From contig NZ_JAAJTJ010000015.1 of assembly GCF_011030405.1 (NCBI RefSeq), forward strand, positions 1-64,000: a stretch of 64,000 nt of DNA, given 5' to 3'. This document shows positions 52,822 through 62,893 of the stretch, piece after piece. Position 1 is the first letter of the stretch; the number at the start of each line of letters is the position of its first letter. The stretch is from Parapedobacter sp. SGR-10. Lineage in GTDB: Bacteria > Bacteroidota > Bacteroidia > Sphingobacteriales > Sphingobacteriaceae. A program made the translations under genes and the position numbers. The notes under the pieces were generated by a model. The model did not search any database, was not told where the DNA came from, and was given only the letters and a program-made list of their open reading frames with translations.

Positions 52822-53775
52822 ATGGAAACAACATTTGATTTTGAAAAACCTATTGCAGATTTGCAAACACAGATAGAGAAAGTAAACCAGGTTGCCGAAA
52901 AAACCCATGTGGACATGAGTGCCACTGTAAAGGAACTGGAAAAAAAACTGGAACAAGCCAAAGTAGATGTCTATCAAAACCTAACCGGATGGCAAAAAGT
53001 ACAAATGTCCAGACATCCGGACCGACCACAAACTTTTGACTACATCGAAATGATATGCGACGAGTTTGTCGAACTGCATGGAGACCGTACCGTCAGAGAT
53101 GACAAAGCCATTGTAGGCGGCTTTGCATCGATAGGTGGACAATCTGTGATGGTCATCGGTCATCAAAAAGGAAAAAACACCAAAGAAAGGCAATTCCGGA
53201 ATTTTGGTATGGCCAATCCCGAAGGCTATCGCAAAGCACTACGCCTCATGAAAATGGCCGAAAAATTTAACAAACCTATCATTACCCTAATCGATACAAT
53301 GGGAGCCTACCCCGGTCTTGAGGCCGAAGAACGAGGACAAGGCGAAGCCATCGCGCGAAATCTTTTAGAAATGTCTGTCTTGACTGTACCGGTGATCTGT
53401 ATAGTCATCGGTGAAGGAGCTTCGGGCGGAGCATTAGGTATCGGTGTAGGTGATCGTGTATACATGATGGAAAACACTTGGTATTCGGTCATCTCTCCTG
53501 AATCCTGCTCATCTATACTTTGGAGGAGTTGGGATCACAAAGAACGGGCAGCAGAAGCCTTAAAATTGACCGCAAACGACATGTTGGCAAATGGTCTTAT
53601 TGACGGTATTATTCCAGAGCCTTTGGGCGGAGCACACCAGAACCCCGAAGTCGCAGCTCAAAATGTCAAAAGTCAAATCTTGCAAGACCTCTCCTTCCTC
53701 AAATCCAAGGATACACAGACCTTGGTTGCCGAACGTATAGACAAATTCAGTAAAATGGGTGTTGTGAACGAATAA
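52822..53775 (+). CDS. accA: Acetyl-CoA carboxylase carboxyltransferase subunit alpha
   Basis: A 317-residue subunit that with AccD transfers the carboxyl group from biotin to acetyl-CoA, the first step of fatty acid synthesis. The N-terminal helical part ([20 protein letters not shown]) is typical. The crotonase-like core has [65 protein letters not shown] and [15 protein letters not shown], ending with [13 protein letters not shown]. Normal length. It is followed by the patatin gene after 6 bases, so fatty acid synthesis and a lipase are probably co-transcribed. Confidence 0.97.
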   Translation: METTFDFEKPIADLQTQIEKVNQVAEKTHVDMSATVKELEKKLEQAKVDVYQNLTGWQKVQMSRHPDRPQTFDYIEMICDEFVELHGDRTVRDDKAIVGGFASIGGQSVMVIGHQKGKNTKERQFRNFGMANPEGYRKALRLMKMAEKFNKPIITLIDTMGAYPGLEAEERGQGEAIARNLLEMSVLTVPVICIVIGEGASGGALGIGVGDRVYMMENTWYSVISPESCSSILWRSWDHKERAAEALKLTANDMLANGLIDGIIPEPLGGAHQNPEVAAQNVKSQILQDLSFLKSKDTQTLVAERIDKFSKMGVVNE

Positions 53776-53781
53776 AGACAA

Positions 53782-54837
53782 ATGAAAAGAATTCTCTCTA
53801 TAGATGGTGGCGGCATCCGAGGTATCATCCCCGGTATGGTCGTAGCCGCTCTGGAAGATAAGCTGAAAGAACACAGCAATAACCCAAACGCACATATATC
53901 AGACTATTTCGATTTTTTTTCGGGGACGAGTACAGGTGGTATTCTGACCTCTCTCCTGCTTTTCCCCTCCGAAGAAGACCCTGGACGGCCCAAATTCAGT
54001 GCGCGCGAGGCTTTAAGCATTTATCTGGAACATGGAGAAAGTATCTTTTCTACCCGCAATTGGCGAAGGTTCTTGAGCAAGTTTGGCTTGTTGAGTGAGA
54101 TATACGATGAAGAAGTACTGGAAAAAATACTATTGGATTATTTTGGTGACGCCAAGCTCAGTCAACTCATCAAGCCCTGTATCATCACGGCATACAATAT
54201 CGAACTCCGTAAAAACCATCTGTTCAGGCAACAAAAAGCGATCTCCCACGGCGATTCCCGCGATTTCTATCTACGGGATGTATGTCGGGCTACGTCTGCC
54301 GCTCCGACTTTCTTTTCGGTCGCCGAGATTTTTTCCCTGGCAAATACCAGATACGTATTGGTCGACGGAGGTCTATTTGCTCACAATCCGAGTATAGCTG
54401 CATTATTGGAAGTATTGAAGACATTCAATACGTTCAACATCAGTGATGTCCACATCTTATCCTTAGGTACAGGCATCACAAAGAATGCCTACAATTACGA
54501 AGATTTCAAGAAAAAATGGGCTATTTCTATAGGCCCCGCCTTGGTAGATATCATGACGGCAAGCTCTTCCGAAAGCAACGACTATTTTTTAAGACAGCTA
54601 TTCCGGTCGGTCAACCGACTTGGCAACTATATCCGTATAGAGCCCCATAACCTTTCTTCCATCAACCCGGCCATGGACGCTGCCAACAAATCAAACATTC
54701 AAAAGATAGTCGCACTGGCGGATAAACTGATCAGTGATAATGAACAAATCATCGATCAACTGGCTCACGATCTCATCCGTGATCGGCATGAAGTCGAGAA
54801 ACGAAAAAAGTCTGTCTGGAATCTTTTGGGAAAATAA
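53782..54837 (+). CDS. Patatin-like phospholipase
   Basis: A 351-residue lipid acyl hydrolase. The oxyanion motif DGGGIRG (8-14), the nucleophile Ser50 in GTSTG and the catalytic Asp195 in DGG are all intact, so activity is expected. The C-terminal region (about 240-351) is helical. There is no signal peptide or membrane segment, so it is likely cytoplasmic. It follows accA by 6 bases in one operon. The cap is similar to CapV-like patatins, but no cyclase or other defence gene is near. A strong terminator follows. Confidence 0.9.
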   Translation: MKRILSIDGGGIRGIIPGMVVAALEDKLKEHSNNPNAHISDYFDFFSGTSTGGILTSLLLFPSEEDPGRPKFSAREALSIYLEHGESIFSTRNWRRFLSKFGLLSEIYDEEVLEKILLDYFGDAKLSQLIKPCIITAYNIELRKNHLFRQQKAISHGDSRDFYLRDVCRATSAAPTFFSVAEIFSLANTRYVLVDGGLFAHNPSIAALLEVLKTFNTFNISDVHILSLGTGITKNAYNYEDFKKKWAISIGPALVDIMTASSSESNDYFLRQLFRSVNRLGNYIRIEPHNLSSINPAMDAANKSNIQKIVALADKLISDNEQIIDQLAHDLIRDRHEVEKRKKSVWNLLGK

Positions 54838-54875
54838 AAAAGAAAGGGAGTTTAAAAAAAACTCCCTTTCTTTTT
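54837..54875. terminator. Bidirectional terminator between patatin and RND permease genes
   Basis: Perfect 17-base arms including GAAAGGGAGTTT around a five-base A loop, flanked by A and T runs on both sides, directly between two convergent stop codons. The left arm starts next to the patatin stop. Confidence 0.85.
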
Positions 54876-54878
54876 GCT

Positions 54879-57800
54879 TTACTCATGCTTCATATCCAAC
54901 TCATCGACATAGCTTTCATTCGGCACGTAGTCGGCGACCATCTCCGCCTCGTAATCTATTTTTCTACTCTTACCAAATCGGCGTTGTAGACTATCGAATA
55001 TAGAATACACGACCGGTACGACGACCAATGTCAAAAACATGGACGACAATAGACCACCGATGATAACAATAGCCAACCCTCTATTCGTATCCGCAATACC
55101 TCCTGTTGCCATCGCAATCGGAATCATACCAAATACCATTGCAATCGTCGTCATGAGAATAGGACGCAGACGGGCATGGTTAGCAGCGACCAGTGCATCG
55201 TGTGTATTGGCCCCCGAATCTTTCTTATGATTGGCAAAGTCTACCAACAATATCGCATTCTTCGCCACCAAACCAATCAACATAATGATTCCCAAAATGG
55301 TAAAGATATTCAATGTCTGATTGGTCAATGCCAGCCCCAATAATGCTCCAATAAAAGACAATGGAATGGAGAACAAGACCACGAAAGGTGTGATAAAGTT
55401 GTCATACAGTGCTACCATAACCAAGTAAACCAACACAATAGAAGCTAACAGAGCTATACCCAAGGTACCAAAACCTTCTTCCTGATTTTCCATATTTCCA
55501 CCCCACAAGGTGGCTACCCCTGTTTTCTTGGGCAATTTGTCAAACTCCACTTGCCACTCTTGCGCGACCGTACCGGCAGGACGACCTATTACGGTTGCCT
55601 TGACCGACACCGAAGGTGTCTTGTCACGACGCTCCAACAAAGTAGGTCCTGATCCATAGGTCACTTCAGCAAACTGTTGCAGTGTGATAGCGGTTCCTTT
55701 ATCATTGATAAATTTCAAGTTGCGCACATCATCGATACTCGCTCTTCCTTTATCGTCAAATTGTATGTTGATATCGTACTCATTTTCACCCGCCCGGAAC
55801 TTGTTGTCCGTGTTGCCCGAGAAAGCGACCTGCATCGTTCCACCTACAGTAGCCACATTGAGCCCCAGCGAAGTCATTTTCTCACGATCTACTTTCACGT
55901 TGATTTCGGGGTTTCCATCTTCCGAGGACAATTTGACCTGCGAAGCACCTGGAATATCTTGCAAGATTTCCGCAGCTTGGTTAGCAAATTCCAATGCATC
56001 TTCCATCGTCGTACCGATCACGGTCAGGTGAATCGGAGCCTGCTCTGCTCCCATCAATCCCATATTGACCGTACGCACCTTAGCGCCTACCAATTCATTT
56101 TCAAGTTCACGTTTTAGCTCCGCAGAATATACTTTGGAGTTCAGTACACCTTGATATTCATCTTTTAAGACAACGTGGATCTCCGATTTATACCGATTTC
56201 CCGATATCGCACCGAATCCTCCATCGCTGGACTGTCCTACCGTCGTAATCATACGTCCGACTTCGGGCTTAGCTGAAATATAGTTTTCTGCACGTTGTGT
56301 CAATTGGTTTGTCACTTCCAAGGAAGCATCTTTTTCCAACTCAAACTGCATCATGAACTCCCCCCTATCGTTGGCCGGGAAAAAGTCTCCCCCGATAAAG
56401 CCCAAAATAGGTAATGACAAGGAAGCAAAAAACATAATTATCGCAACCAATAAAGTCAGCACCTTGTTCGTTCTACTACGCAAAGACCATTGTAGAATCC
56501 CCGAAATCCAATGGGTAAACTTAGAAAGTCCTCTTTCAAAACCTAAAACTATCCTTCCCACAAATGAAGACGAACTGATATGTTCGATCTTACCAAAACG
56601 GGAATACAACCAAGGCACAACCGTAAAGGAGACCAACAACGACAAACCTGTAGAGATGATGACTGTCACACAAAACTGTGCGAGGATATTGGCCACCAAA
56701 CCGGTAGACATCGCTATAGGCAAGAATACAACGACGATAACCAATGTAATCGCCGTGACGGTAAACCCGATCTCCTTTGCTCCATCGTATGCCGCACGGA
56801 TACGGCTCTTGCCCATCTCCATGTGCCGGTGGATATTCTCGATCACAACGATCGCATCATCCACCAGGATACCGACCACAAGCGATAATCCCAATAGAGA
56901 CATCAGATTCAGCGTGTATCCCATGAATAGGAAACCGATAAAGGTAGCGATCAGCGACAATGGAATCGCCACCATCGTGATGGCCGCATTGCGCAGACTA
57001 TGCAAGAAGAAAAGCATGATGAAACCCACCAATACCACGGCCAATGCCAAATCTTTCATAACGTGGTTGGCGGAGCTAAGCGTATATTCACTACTGTCAT
57101 TGGCAATAATGACCTGTACACCTTCTTTTTCGTAGTCTTTTTCGATCCCTTTTACTACTTTTCCTTCTCGATCTTTCTCTGCAATAGCTTTTTGAACCAA
57201 TTTGGATACCGCTACTGCATTCGCATCAGACTGTTTGTAGACCTGCATCAAGATGGTGTTTTTACGATCCAATCGCGCGATTTTCTCAATATCGACCACG
57301 CCATCCTGTATATCAGCTATATCCCGCAAGAATATGGTTATACCCTTTGGCGTTGTAATAGGCAGATTACGCAATTCGCCGATCGAATTGACCTTACCCG
57401 CCAGACGGATTGTATTTCTCTTTTCGCCGGATTGGACGCTTCCTGTAGGAAAATCCAGGTTGGATGCCGCTATGACCTGTTGCACCTGCATGATGGACAG
57501 ACCATACCCTTCCAATTTTTCCGGATCTACTTTGACCTGGATCTCACGCTCCTCACCGCCGATCATATCTACCTTTGCCACACCATTGATACGGGCAAAG
57601 ACAGGTTGTATTTTTTTGTCCAATAGGTCATACAAATCCTTTTCAGACAGATTGGAGGTAATAGCCAAACTCATAATCGGCATATCATCCAAAGAGAATT
57701 TGTTCAGAATAGGTGGGTCTACATCATCTGGCAATGTGTTGAGAATCGCATTGATCTTACGTTGCGCATCGGTCAACAAAAAGTTGACATCCGCCTCTTC

Positions 57801-58088
57801 GTTCAATGTAACCATCACAACGGACACATTTTCCAGTGAAGTCGATTCGATCTTCTTGACCATTTCGAGCGACGAAACCGCGTCCTCAATCTTCTTTGTT
57901 ACCGTATTTTCTACCTCTGTGGGTGAAGCTCCCGGATAGATGGTCTGTATCATGATGACCTTGATGTCAAACTTGGGTATCAACTCATATCCGAGCCTCG
58001 TATAAGAAAATATACCGCCAAGAACCAATATGATAAACATCACAATGATCAAACTTGGCCTTTTTATCGAAATTTCAGAAATCTTCAT
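54879..58088 (-). CDS. RND efflux permease (HAE-1/AcrB-like)
   Basis: A 1069-residue inner membrane proton antiporter, the pump of a tripartite efflux system. The N-terminal helix (SLIIVMFIILVLGGIFSYTR) is followed by the first large periplasmic loop. The transport helix has the paired aspartates GILVDDAIVVIENIHRH. The second half starts with VLTLLVAIIMFFASLSLPIL, and the second loop has LWGGNMENQEEGFGTLG. It ends with helices around FTILGIIMLIGLVAKNAILL and a cytoplasmic tail. Exported compounds cannot be read from the sequence. It is the last gene of the TetR-TolC-HlyD-RND operon, after a repeat-rich spacer of 76 bases. Confidence 0.95.
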   Translation of the reverse strand: MKISEISIKRPSLIIVMFIILVLGGIFSYTRLGYELIPKFDIKVIMIQTIYPGASPTEVENTVTKKIEDAVSSLEMVKKIESTSLENVSVVMVTLNEEADVNFLLTDAQRKINAILNTLPDDVDPPILNKFSLDDMPIMSLAITSNLSEKDLYDLLDKKIQPVFARINGVAKVDMIGGEEREIQVKVDPEKLEGYGLSIMQVQQVIAASNLDFPTGSVQSGEKRNTIRLAGKVNSIGELRNLPITTPKGITIFLRDIADIQDGVVDIEKIARLDRKNTILMQVYKQSDANAVAVSKLVQKAIAEKDREGKVVKGIEKDYEKEGVQVIIANDSSEYTLSSANHVMKDLALAVVLVGFIMLFFLHSLRNAAITMVAIPLSLIATFIGFLFMGYTLNLMSLLGLSLVVGILVDDAIVVIENIHRHMEMGKSRIRAAYDGAKEIGFTVTAITLVIVVVFLPIAMSTGLVANILAQFCVTVIISTGLSLLVSFTVVPWLYSRFGKIEHISSSSFVGRIVLGFERGLSKFTHWISGILQWSLRSRTNKVLTLLVAIIMFFASLSLPILGFIGGDFFPANDRGEFMMQFELEKDASLEVTNQLTQRAENYISAKPEVGRMITTVGQSSDGGFGAISGNRYKSEIHVVLKDEYQGVLNSKVYSAELKRELENELVGAKVRTVNMGLMGAEQAPIHLTVIGTTMEDALEFANQAAEILQDIPGASQVKLSSEDGNPEINVKVDREKMTSLGLNVATVGGTMQVAFSGNTDNKFRAGENEYDINIQFDDKGRASIDDVRNLKFINDKGTAITLQQFAEVTYGSGPTLLERRDKTPSVSVKATVIGRPAGTVAQEWQVEFDKLPKKTGVATLWGGNMENQEEGFGTLGIALLASIVLVYLVMVALYDNFITPFVVLFSIPLSFIGALLGLALTNQTLNIFTILGIIMLIGLVAKNAILLVDFANHKKDSGANTHDALVAANHARLRPILMTTIAMVFGMIPIAMATGGIADTNRGLAIVIIGGLLSSMFLTLVVVPVVYSIFDSLQRRFGKSRKIDYEAEMVADYVPNESYVDELDMKHE

Positions 58089-58102
58089 TTTTTACTTTTT
58101 TA

Positions 58103-58153
58103 GCTGTAGGCAACAGGCTTTAGGCCATAGGCAATCAACCTATAGCTTACAGC
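58103..58153. repeat. AGGC-repeat hairpin between adaptor and permease genes
   Basis: The spacer contains TAGG-type units every eight to nine bases (about 58107-58131), bounded by GCTGTA at 58103-58108 and TACAGC at 58148-58153, with an inner ATAGG/CCTAT pair. A tandem-repeat spacer that can fold, of a type also seen in other gaps of this window. Confidence 0.4.
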
Positions 58154-58164
58154 CTAAAACTGAA

Positions 58165-59217
58165 TTACTTAATAATAGTGATAGGTGTTTGATCAAAGAC
58201 ATTGATCTGGCCGGATATAATCACTTGGTCACCTTCTTTCAAACCACCCAAAATCTCCACATTATCACCAAAATTACGCCCAGAGACAACTTTAGCAGCT
58301 ATCGCTTTGCCATCACGGGCGACAAACACTTTATTGTCACTCACACTACCTACAAAAGCAGCCCGGGGAGCTACCAATACGGTACCCGATTGGCTACCGA
58401 AGTTGGCTGTACCGTACATGCCGGCACGTAGCTCATTATTCGGATTGGCTACTTCGATTTCTACCGGAAAGTTCAGGCTTCCATCTGACTTGGGCGCAAT
58501 AAACGTAATCTTACCGCTTAGCACTTTATCCGGCAATACGCTTACCGTCACTTGGACAGTCTGTCCTACTCGCAGTGCAGCAACATTTTTCTCATCCGCA
58601 TTGACACGCAATTTCAAAGCGCTTATATTGACAATGTCAAATGCGGCTGTACCTGGGTTGACATATGTACCCGGTTCGATCATGCGTGAGTTGACAATCC
58701 CTGCAACAGATGTTTTGATAGTCACATCGCCAGCCATTAATTTGGCACTCTGCAAATTGTTCTTTGCATTTTCGAACTGTAGTTTGACCTGATCCAACTG
58801 TTGCTTGGTCACACCACCAGTTGCAAAAGCACTTTCAAAACGCTGTACATTGGCCTCAGCATCATTGTATACTGCCTGGGCATTGGCTACATTGACATTG
58901 ACCTTATCACCTTCGACTATTGCCAACGTCTGTCCCGCAGATACTCTTGCTCCCTCGTCGACCAACACACGCACCACACGTCCTGCAGCTTGTGCCGACA
59001 CAGTAACTTCTTGTTTAGGCTCAAATGTACCATTGGAAGTATAGGTCAAATCTACCTGCTCCGACTGTACAGAAGCCACACGTACAGCGACCTCCGCATT
59101 TGTGACGGCTGCCGCTTGGGTGACAGCTTCGTTTTTAGCCTTATTATTCCTTAAAATGTAAATTATACCTGCAAGTATTGCTCCGATAATGATTACACTG
59201 ATGATTGCACGTTTCAT
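58165..59217 (-). CDS. RND efflux periplasmic adaptor (HlyD/AcrA family)
   Basis: A 350-residue membrane fusion protein linking permease and TolC channel. An N-terminal membrane anchor (AIISVIIIGAILAGIIYILR, 4-23) is not a clear lipobox. The lipoyl-like half motifs are GRVVRVLVDEGARVSAGQTL and VAGIVNSRMIEPGTYVNPG, with a short alpha-hairpin between them and a beta-barrel (VTVSVLPDKVLSGKITFIAP) after. The C-terminus ends DQVIISGQINVFDQTPITII. It lies 22 bases from the TolC gene. Confidence 0.94.
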   Translation of the reverse strand: MKRAIISVIIIGAILAGIIYILRNNKAKNEAVTQAAAVTNAEVAVRVASVQSEQVDLTYTSNGTFEPKQEVTVSAQAAGRVVRVLVDEGARVSAGQTLAIVEGDKVNVNVANAQAVYNDAEANVQRFESAFATGGVTKQQLDQVKLQFENAKNNLQSAKLMAGDVTIKTSVAGIVNSRMIEPGTYVNPGTAAFDIVNISALKLRVNADEKNVAALRVGQTVQVTVSVLPDKVLSGKITFIAPKSDGSLNFPVEIEVANPNNELRAGMYGTANFGSQSGTVLVAPRAAFVGSVSDNKVFVARDGKAIAAKVVSGRNFGDNVEILGGLKEGDQVIISGQINVFDQTPITIIK

Positions 59218-59239
59218 ATAATTGTTATGTTGTTGTTTG

Positions 59240-60586
59240 TTATTCGTTGATTAATGATTTAAGTTGTCCGTTTGCTTTGATCAATTGAACCTCTGCTATT
59301 TTATAATTCAGCAAGGATGTCGTTAGGTTGTTTTGAGCATCTGCGTAGGCTGTTTCAGCATCCAGAAGTTCAGTCAATGTAGCTAAACCATTTTTATAGT
59401 TATTTTCTGTATTTTCCAATACTTCTTTTGCCAATGTGACATTAGCTCGATTGGTATGGATGGTCAATAGAGAATTTTTGATTTGAGCTTTTGCATTTTC
59501 GTTACCGAGCTGAAGTCCCAGTTTAGTATCCATCAAATCTACCTCTGCCTGTTTTAGTTGAATGTTAGCTTGACTTATCCTCGACTTGGTAGCTCCACCG
59601 TTAAAAATAGGTATGGAAAGATTTAGCCCCAAACCCGAAAAACCCGACCATTTTACACCATCGTTTGCAGAAAATATCGGAAACACCGGCCCCATGCCTA
59701 GATATCCAAGATTTCCTGTAAAAGATAACCGCGGGAAATAATCGGCACGCATAGCTTGTTTGTTCAATTGGAGCAATTCGATCTGTTTTTCAAACAATTG
59801 GACTTCCGTACGGCCATTTAGATCTAATGGCTCTATTAGTGCCGAGCCTTCGTTTACGGCAAAAGTTTCTTTCGAAAGCTTTACTTCTCTGTCAATGGGC
59901 ATTCCTATGGCAAATTTTAACGCATTCTCCTGTAGTTTTAATGCATTACTAACAATCTGTTTATTGGCTTCCAGATTATTCAATGCTACCGTAATCCTAT
60001 CCAGATCAATCTTTTTTCCTAATCCGGCATCAACCAAACCTTTGATAACATTTCGGGTTTTCAATGTGTTGTTAAGATTTGTCTCTATGGTTTCTATCTG
60101 TAATCTTGTTTGATAAACCTCATAATATGAGTTGGCAACCTTCTCAATCAGTTGTTCATCACTCAATGCTTTGTTGACTTGATAAAACTCTTTTGTTGTC
60201 TTTGCAGCTTTCAAGCCTGTAAACAGGGACTGATTAAAAAGCTGCTGATCAACTTGCAAAGCGGCCTGAGATTGCCATTTTTGTCCCATCGCTACCATCA
60301 CGGTCTCTCCAGGCATTCCTATGATCCCTCCTGGTAAAGCTACCTTTTGAAGCATGGGATTATATGTGAGACCACCGGATCCATTCACCTGTGGCAAAGC
60401 ACCAGCTCTCACTTCATCAATCTGATATTGTGCATTTTCCAGTTCCAGTGCAGACTTCTTTGCTTCAGCCTTATTTTCCAATGCATATTTGATAGCCTGT
60501 TGAAGTGTCAGCACTTCCTGAGCCTTCACTACGGAGCCAGAAAACAGCCCGGCAACCAGTATAGCTATGATTCTACTTCTTTTCAT
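59240..60586 (-). CDS. TolC-family outer membrane efflux protein
   Basis: A 448-residue outer membrane channel. The signal peptide ends near LFSGSVVKAQ. The body is made of long amphipathic coils with repeated patterns (LTLQQAIKYALENKAEAKKS, GLATLTELLDAETAYADAQN) typical of the two TolC halves. It completes the tripartite pump with the adaptor and permease downstream. It starts 6 bases after the TetR regulator stop, so regulator and pump share a transcript. Confidence 0.94.
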   Translation of the reverse strand: MKRSRIIAILVAGLFSGSVVKAQEVLTLQQAIKYALENKAEAKKSALELENAQYQIDEVRAGALPQVNGSGGLTYNPMLQKVALPGGIIGMPGETVMVAMGQKWQSQAALQVDQQLFNQSLFTGLKAAKTTKEFYQVNKALSDEQLIEKVANSYYEVYQTRLQIETIETNLNNTLKTRNVIKGLVDAGLGKKIDLDRITVALNNLEANKQIVSNALKLQENALKFAIGMPIDREVKLSKETFAVNEGSALIEPLDLNGRTEVQLFEKQIELLQLNKQAMRADYFPRLSFTGNLGYLGMGPVFPIFSANDGVKWSGFSGLGLNLSIPIFNGGATKSRISQANIQLKQAEVDLMDTKLGLQLGNENAKAQIKNSLLTIHTNRANVTLAKEVLENTENNYKNGLATLTELLDAETAYADAQNNLTTSLLNYKIAEVQLIKANGQLKSLINE

Positions 60587-60592
60587 TCTAAT

Positions 60593-61195
60593 TTATTTCC
60601 TGTTTATTCTGTTTTCAAATATTAATTTTGTTGCTCTCTTTTGACTATCCAATATCTTTTCTACATTTTCTTGATTCGGAATACCCGTGATGATGTCGTG
60701 CACATTGTGCATGATACCGATGGCCTTGACGATTTCGATATAGACACTACAGGTTTCATCGACGTCCTCAATCAGAAGTTCTCCGCTTTCCACAGCCTTC
60801 AGAAGTAATGACTTTAGATGAACAAGCTCTTCGGCATGACACTCTTCCAGAAAATCGTTGATCTCCACCCCCTTGATCCATTCCAGATTTTCATTGATAT
60901 GCAAAACGTAGTATTTCTTCAAATATGATGCCCGTAGTTCCAACAGAGAAAACATGACCTCCAAAAAGTTGTTGCGATACGAATGGATAATGCTTTTTTC
61001 CTCCTTTTGGATCTGCATGACAACATGACGGATCACATCCTTGATAAGGGCGAATTTGTCCGGATAATAGTAATAAAGATTGGCTTTGGTGATACCGAGA
61101 TCGTCGGCGATCTCATTCATCGTCGTCTTGTTAAAACCATAATGTGCGAAACGTTTTAACGCTACCTCAACGATCTCCTCCTTACGTTTGTCCAT
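60593..61195 (-). CDS. TetR/AcrR-family transcriptional regulator
   Basis: A 200-residue regulator. The N-terminal helix-turn-helix is MDKRKEEIVEVALKRFAHYG then KTTMNEIADDLGITKANLYY with the DNA-recognition YYYPDKFALIKDV. The C-terminal ligand domain (about 60-200) is helical. It is the first gene of the efflux operon, so it most likely represses its own transcription and that of the pump until a substrate binds. A TACTTTTG -7 box (rc of 61226-61233) lies upstream. I could not identify its operator palindrome. Confidence 0.93.
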   Translation of the reverse strand: MDKRKEEIVEVALKRFAHYGFNKTTMNEIADDLGITKANLYYYYPDKFALIKDVIRHVVMQIQKEEKSIIHSYRNNFLEVMFSLLELRASYLKKYYVLHINENLEWIKGVEINDFLEECHAEELVHLKSLLLKAVESGELLIEDVDETCSVYIEIVKAIGIMHNVHDIITGIPNQENVEKILDSQKRATKLIFENRINRK

Positions 61196-61225
61196 TTTAT
61201 CTTTTGACTTTTATTAAAAATTGTT

Positions 61226-61233
61226 CAAAAGTA
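61226..61233 (-). promoter_or_regulatory. Candidate -7 box of the TetR efflux operon
   Basis: The minus strand reads TACTTTTG, a full TAnnTTTG match, 30 bases upstream of the TetR start. The nearest TTG on that strand is only 14 bases further up, so the -33 element is uncertain. Confidence 0.4.
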
Positions 61234-61583
61234 CAAAAAGGTTAAAACAAACATCGAGAAAAGATTGAAAAAAACAATTTTATGACAAAAATCATAAAAT
61301 TTCCGTTGCCGTTCATCGCAATCGACTTCATCAAAGATCCCCCACGACATTAAAAAAAAACAGACATCTGTTGTGTTTACTTAAATTTTAGAGTTTGTAA
61401 AACAAGAACCAATTGCCTATCCCCAAGTCCATGAAACATCAGAAGCATTCTTCTTTTACGTTCGATTACACATTTATGCTACACGAATAGAATAATTTCT
61501 TTTTTTTATCAATTTTCTATAAGAAAAAGAACAATAAATCTATTTCTCGTAATATTTTGTTACAAAAATGTCTATTAAAATTT

Positions 61584-61591
61584 TACATTTG
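61584..61591 (+). promoter_or_regulatory. Candidate -7 box of the pnt operon
   Basis: TACATTTG is a full match to TAnnTTTG. A TTG at 61557-61559 is 24 bases upstream, slightly wide. The leader would be about 70 bases. Confidence 0.4.
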
Positions 61592-61667
61592 TCAATAGCA
61601 ACAGATAAGTTTCAATAGATATGAAGCGAATTATTAATAAACCAATAATAAAATCTATAAAAAAGTA

Positions 61668-62792
61668 ATGATCTTAGGAGTACTGAAAGAAACCAAAACA
61701 AATGAACGACGCGTTGCGCTCAGTCCGGAAATAGTCAAACTTCTTATCAAGAAAGAGTTTCGCGTTCAAATCGAAAGTGGTGCCGGACTCGGTTCCAATT
61801 TCTCGGACAATGATTATACACAAGCCGGTGCAAATATTGTCCCAAAATCAACAATATACCAAGCAGATGTCATTCTCAAGGTAAATGCGCCAACTATGGA
61901 AGAAGCTTCTGAATTTAAAAACGGGGCAATAAGCATTTCACTTTTGTATCCCTACACACAACCTAAATTGTTGGACATATTTAATAGCCGCCAAATAACC
62001 GCATTTGCGATGGACGCTGTACCGCGGATATCCCGTGCCCAAAAAATGGATGCATTAAGTTCACAGGCCAATCTAGCTGGATACAAGGCCGTGATCATGG
62101 GTGCTAATGTATTAGGAAAGATATTTCCTTTGATGATGACTGCAGCAGGTACGATTACACCGGCTAAAGTCCTTATTTTTGGAGCCGGTGTAGCCGGTCT
62201 GCAAGCGATTGCGACGGCAAAACGCCTGGGTGCAGTGGTCGAAGTCTCTGATGTACGTCCCGAAACAAAAGAACAGGTCGAATCGTTAGGAGGCCGATTC
62301 CTCGTCGTCGAGAGTACAGAAGAAGTCAAAATAGAAGGCGGATATGCAAAAGAAGTTTCGCAAGAGTTCTTGGCCAAACAGCAGCAACTGATCAAAGACA
62401 AGATCAAAGATGCTGACCTGGTCATCACAACTGCGTTGGTCATTGGCAAGAAATCACCTCTCCTCGTGACCGAGGAGATGGTCAAATCGATGAAGCCCGG
62501 ATCGGTCATAGTCGATATGGCAGTCGAATCCGGCGGCAACTGTGCTTTGTCGGAATACAACAAAACTGTCGAAAAACATGGGGTCACCATTATCGGCGAA
62601 TCCAATATCCCTTCCCTCTTACCGATCAATGCAAGCCAATTGTACGCAACCAATATCAGTACACTCTTGCTTCATCTGGCTACCAAAGACGGGTTCAAAT
62701 GGGAGCTTGAAGAGGAAATAACAAAGGGAGCCTTAGTCACCCATCAAGGCGAGCTGGTACATGAACTTACAAAATCTATTTTGGGCAATTAG
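61668..62792 (+). CDS. pntA: NAD(P) transhydrogenase subunit alpha, NAD-binding part
   Basis: A 374-residue soluble domain I of the proton-translocating transhydrogenase, which moves hydride between NADH and NADP+. The N-terminus MILGVLKETKTNERRVALSP is typical, and the Rossmann core is VLIFGAGVAGLQAIATAKRLGA with DVRPETKEQVESLGG. A later MAVESGGNCALSE segment is also conserved. It is the separate PntAA type, with the membrane part of the alpha subunit encoded by the next gene, so the enzyme has three polypeptides. It may be needed to supply NADPH. Confidence 0.95.
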   Translation: MILGVLKETKTNERRVALSPEIVKLLIKKEFRVQIESGAGLGSNFSDNDYTQAGANIVPKSTIYQADVILKVNAPTMEEASEFKNGAISISLLYPYTQPKLLDIFNSRQITAFAMDAVPRISRAQKMDALSSQANLAGYKAVIMGANVLGKIFPLMMTAAGTITPAKVLIFGAGVAGLQAIATAKRLGAVVEVSDVRPETKEQVESLGGRFLVVESTEEVKIEGGYAKEVSQEFLAKQQQLIKDKIKDADLVITTALVIGKKSPLLVTEEMVKSMKPGSVIVDMAVESGGNCALSEYNKTVEKHGVTIIGESNIPSLLPINASQLYATNISTLLLHLATKDGFKWELEEEITKGALVTHQGELVHELTKSILGN

Positions 62793-62893
62793 GGAATGAA
62801 AGATTTGAAAAAGAGGAAATTGACCATTCGACTAATCAACGATATAAACAATTAAGCTATTAAACGATTAAACAACAATTAACACTATAAGCT

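Larger units (their letters stand above)
61196..61667. other. Divergent control region between the efflux operon and pnt genes
   Basis: About 470 AT-rich bases without a gene. Candidate -7 boxes are TACTTTTG for the TetR operon (minus strand, 61226-61233, 30 bases before the start) and TACATTTG for the pnt operon (plus strand, 61584-61591). No strong inverted repeat that could be the TetR operator was found. Confidence 0.5.

Noticed and set aside
53782-54837. Patatin as an anti-phage (CBASS-type) effector
   Set aside because: There is no nucleotide cyclase, sensor or accessory defence gene nearby, and it is embedded in a housekeeping operon.
61952-62653. Long minus-strand frame of 233 codons
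   Set aside because: Antisense shadow of pntA, with low-complexity Ser/Thr/Pro-rich translation.
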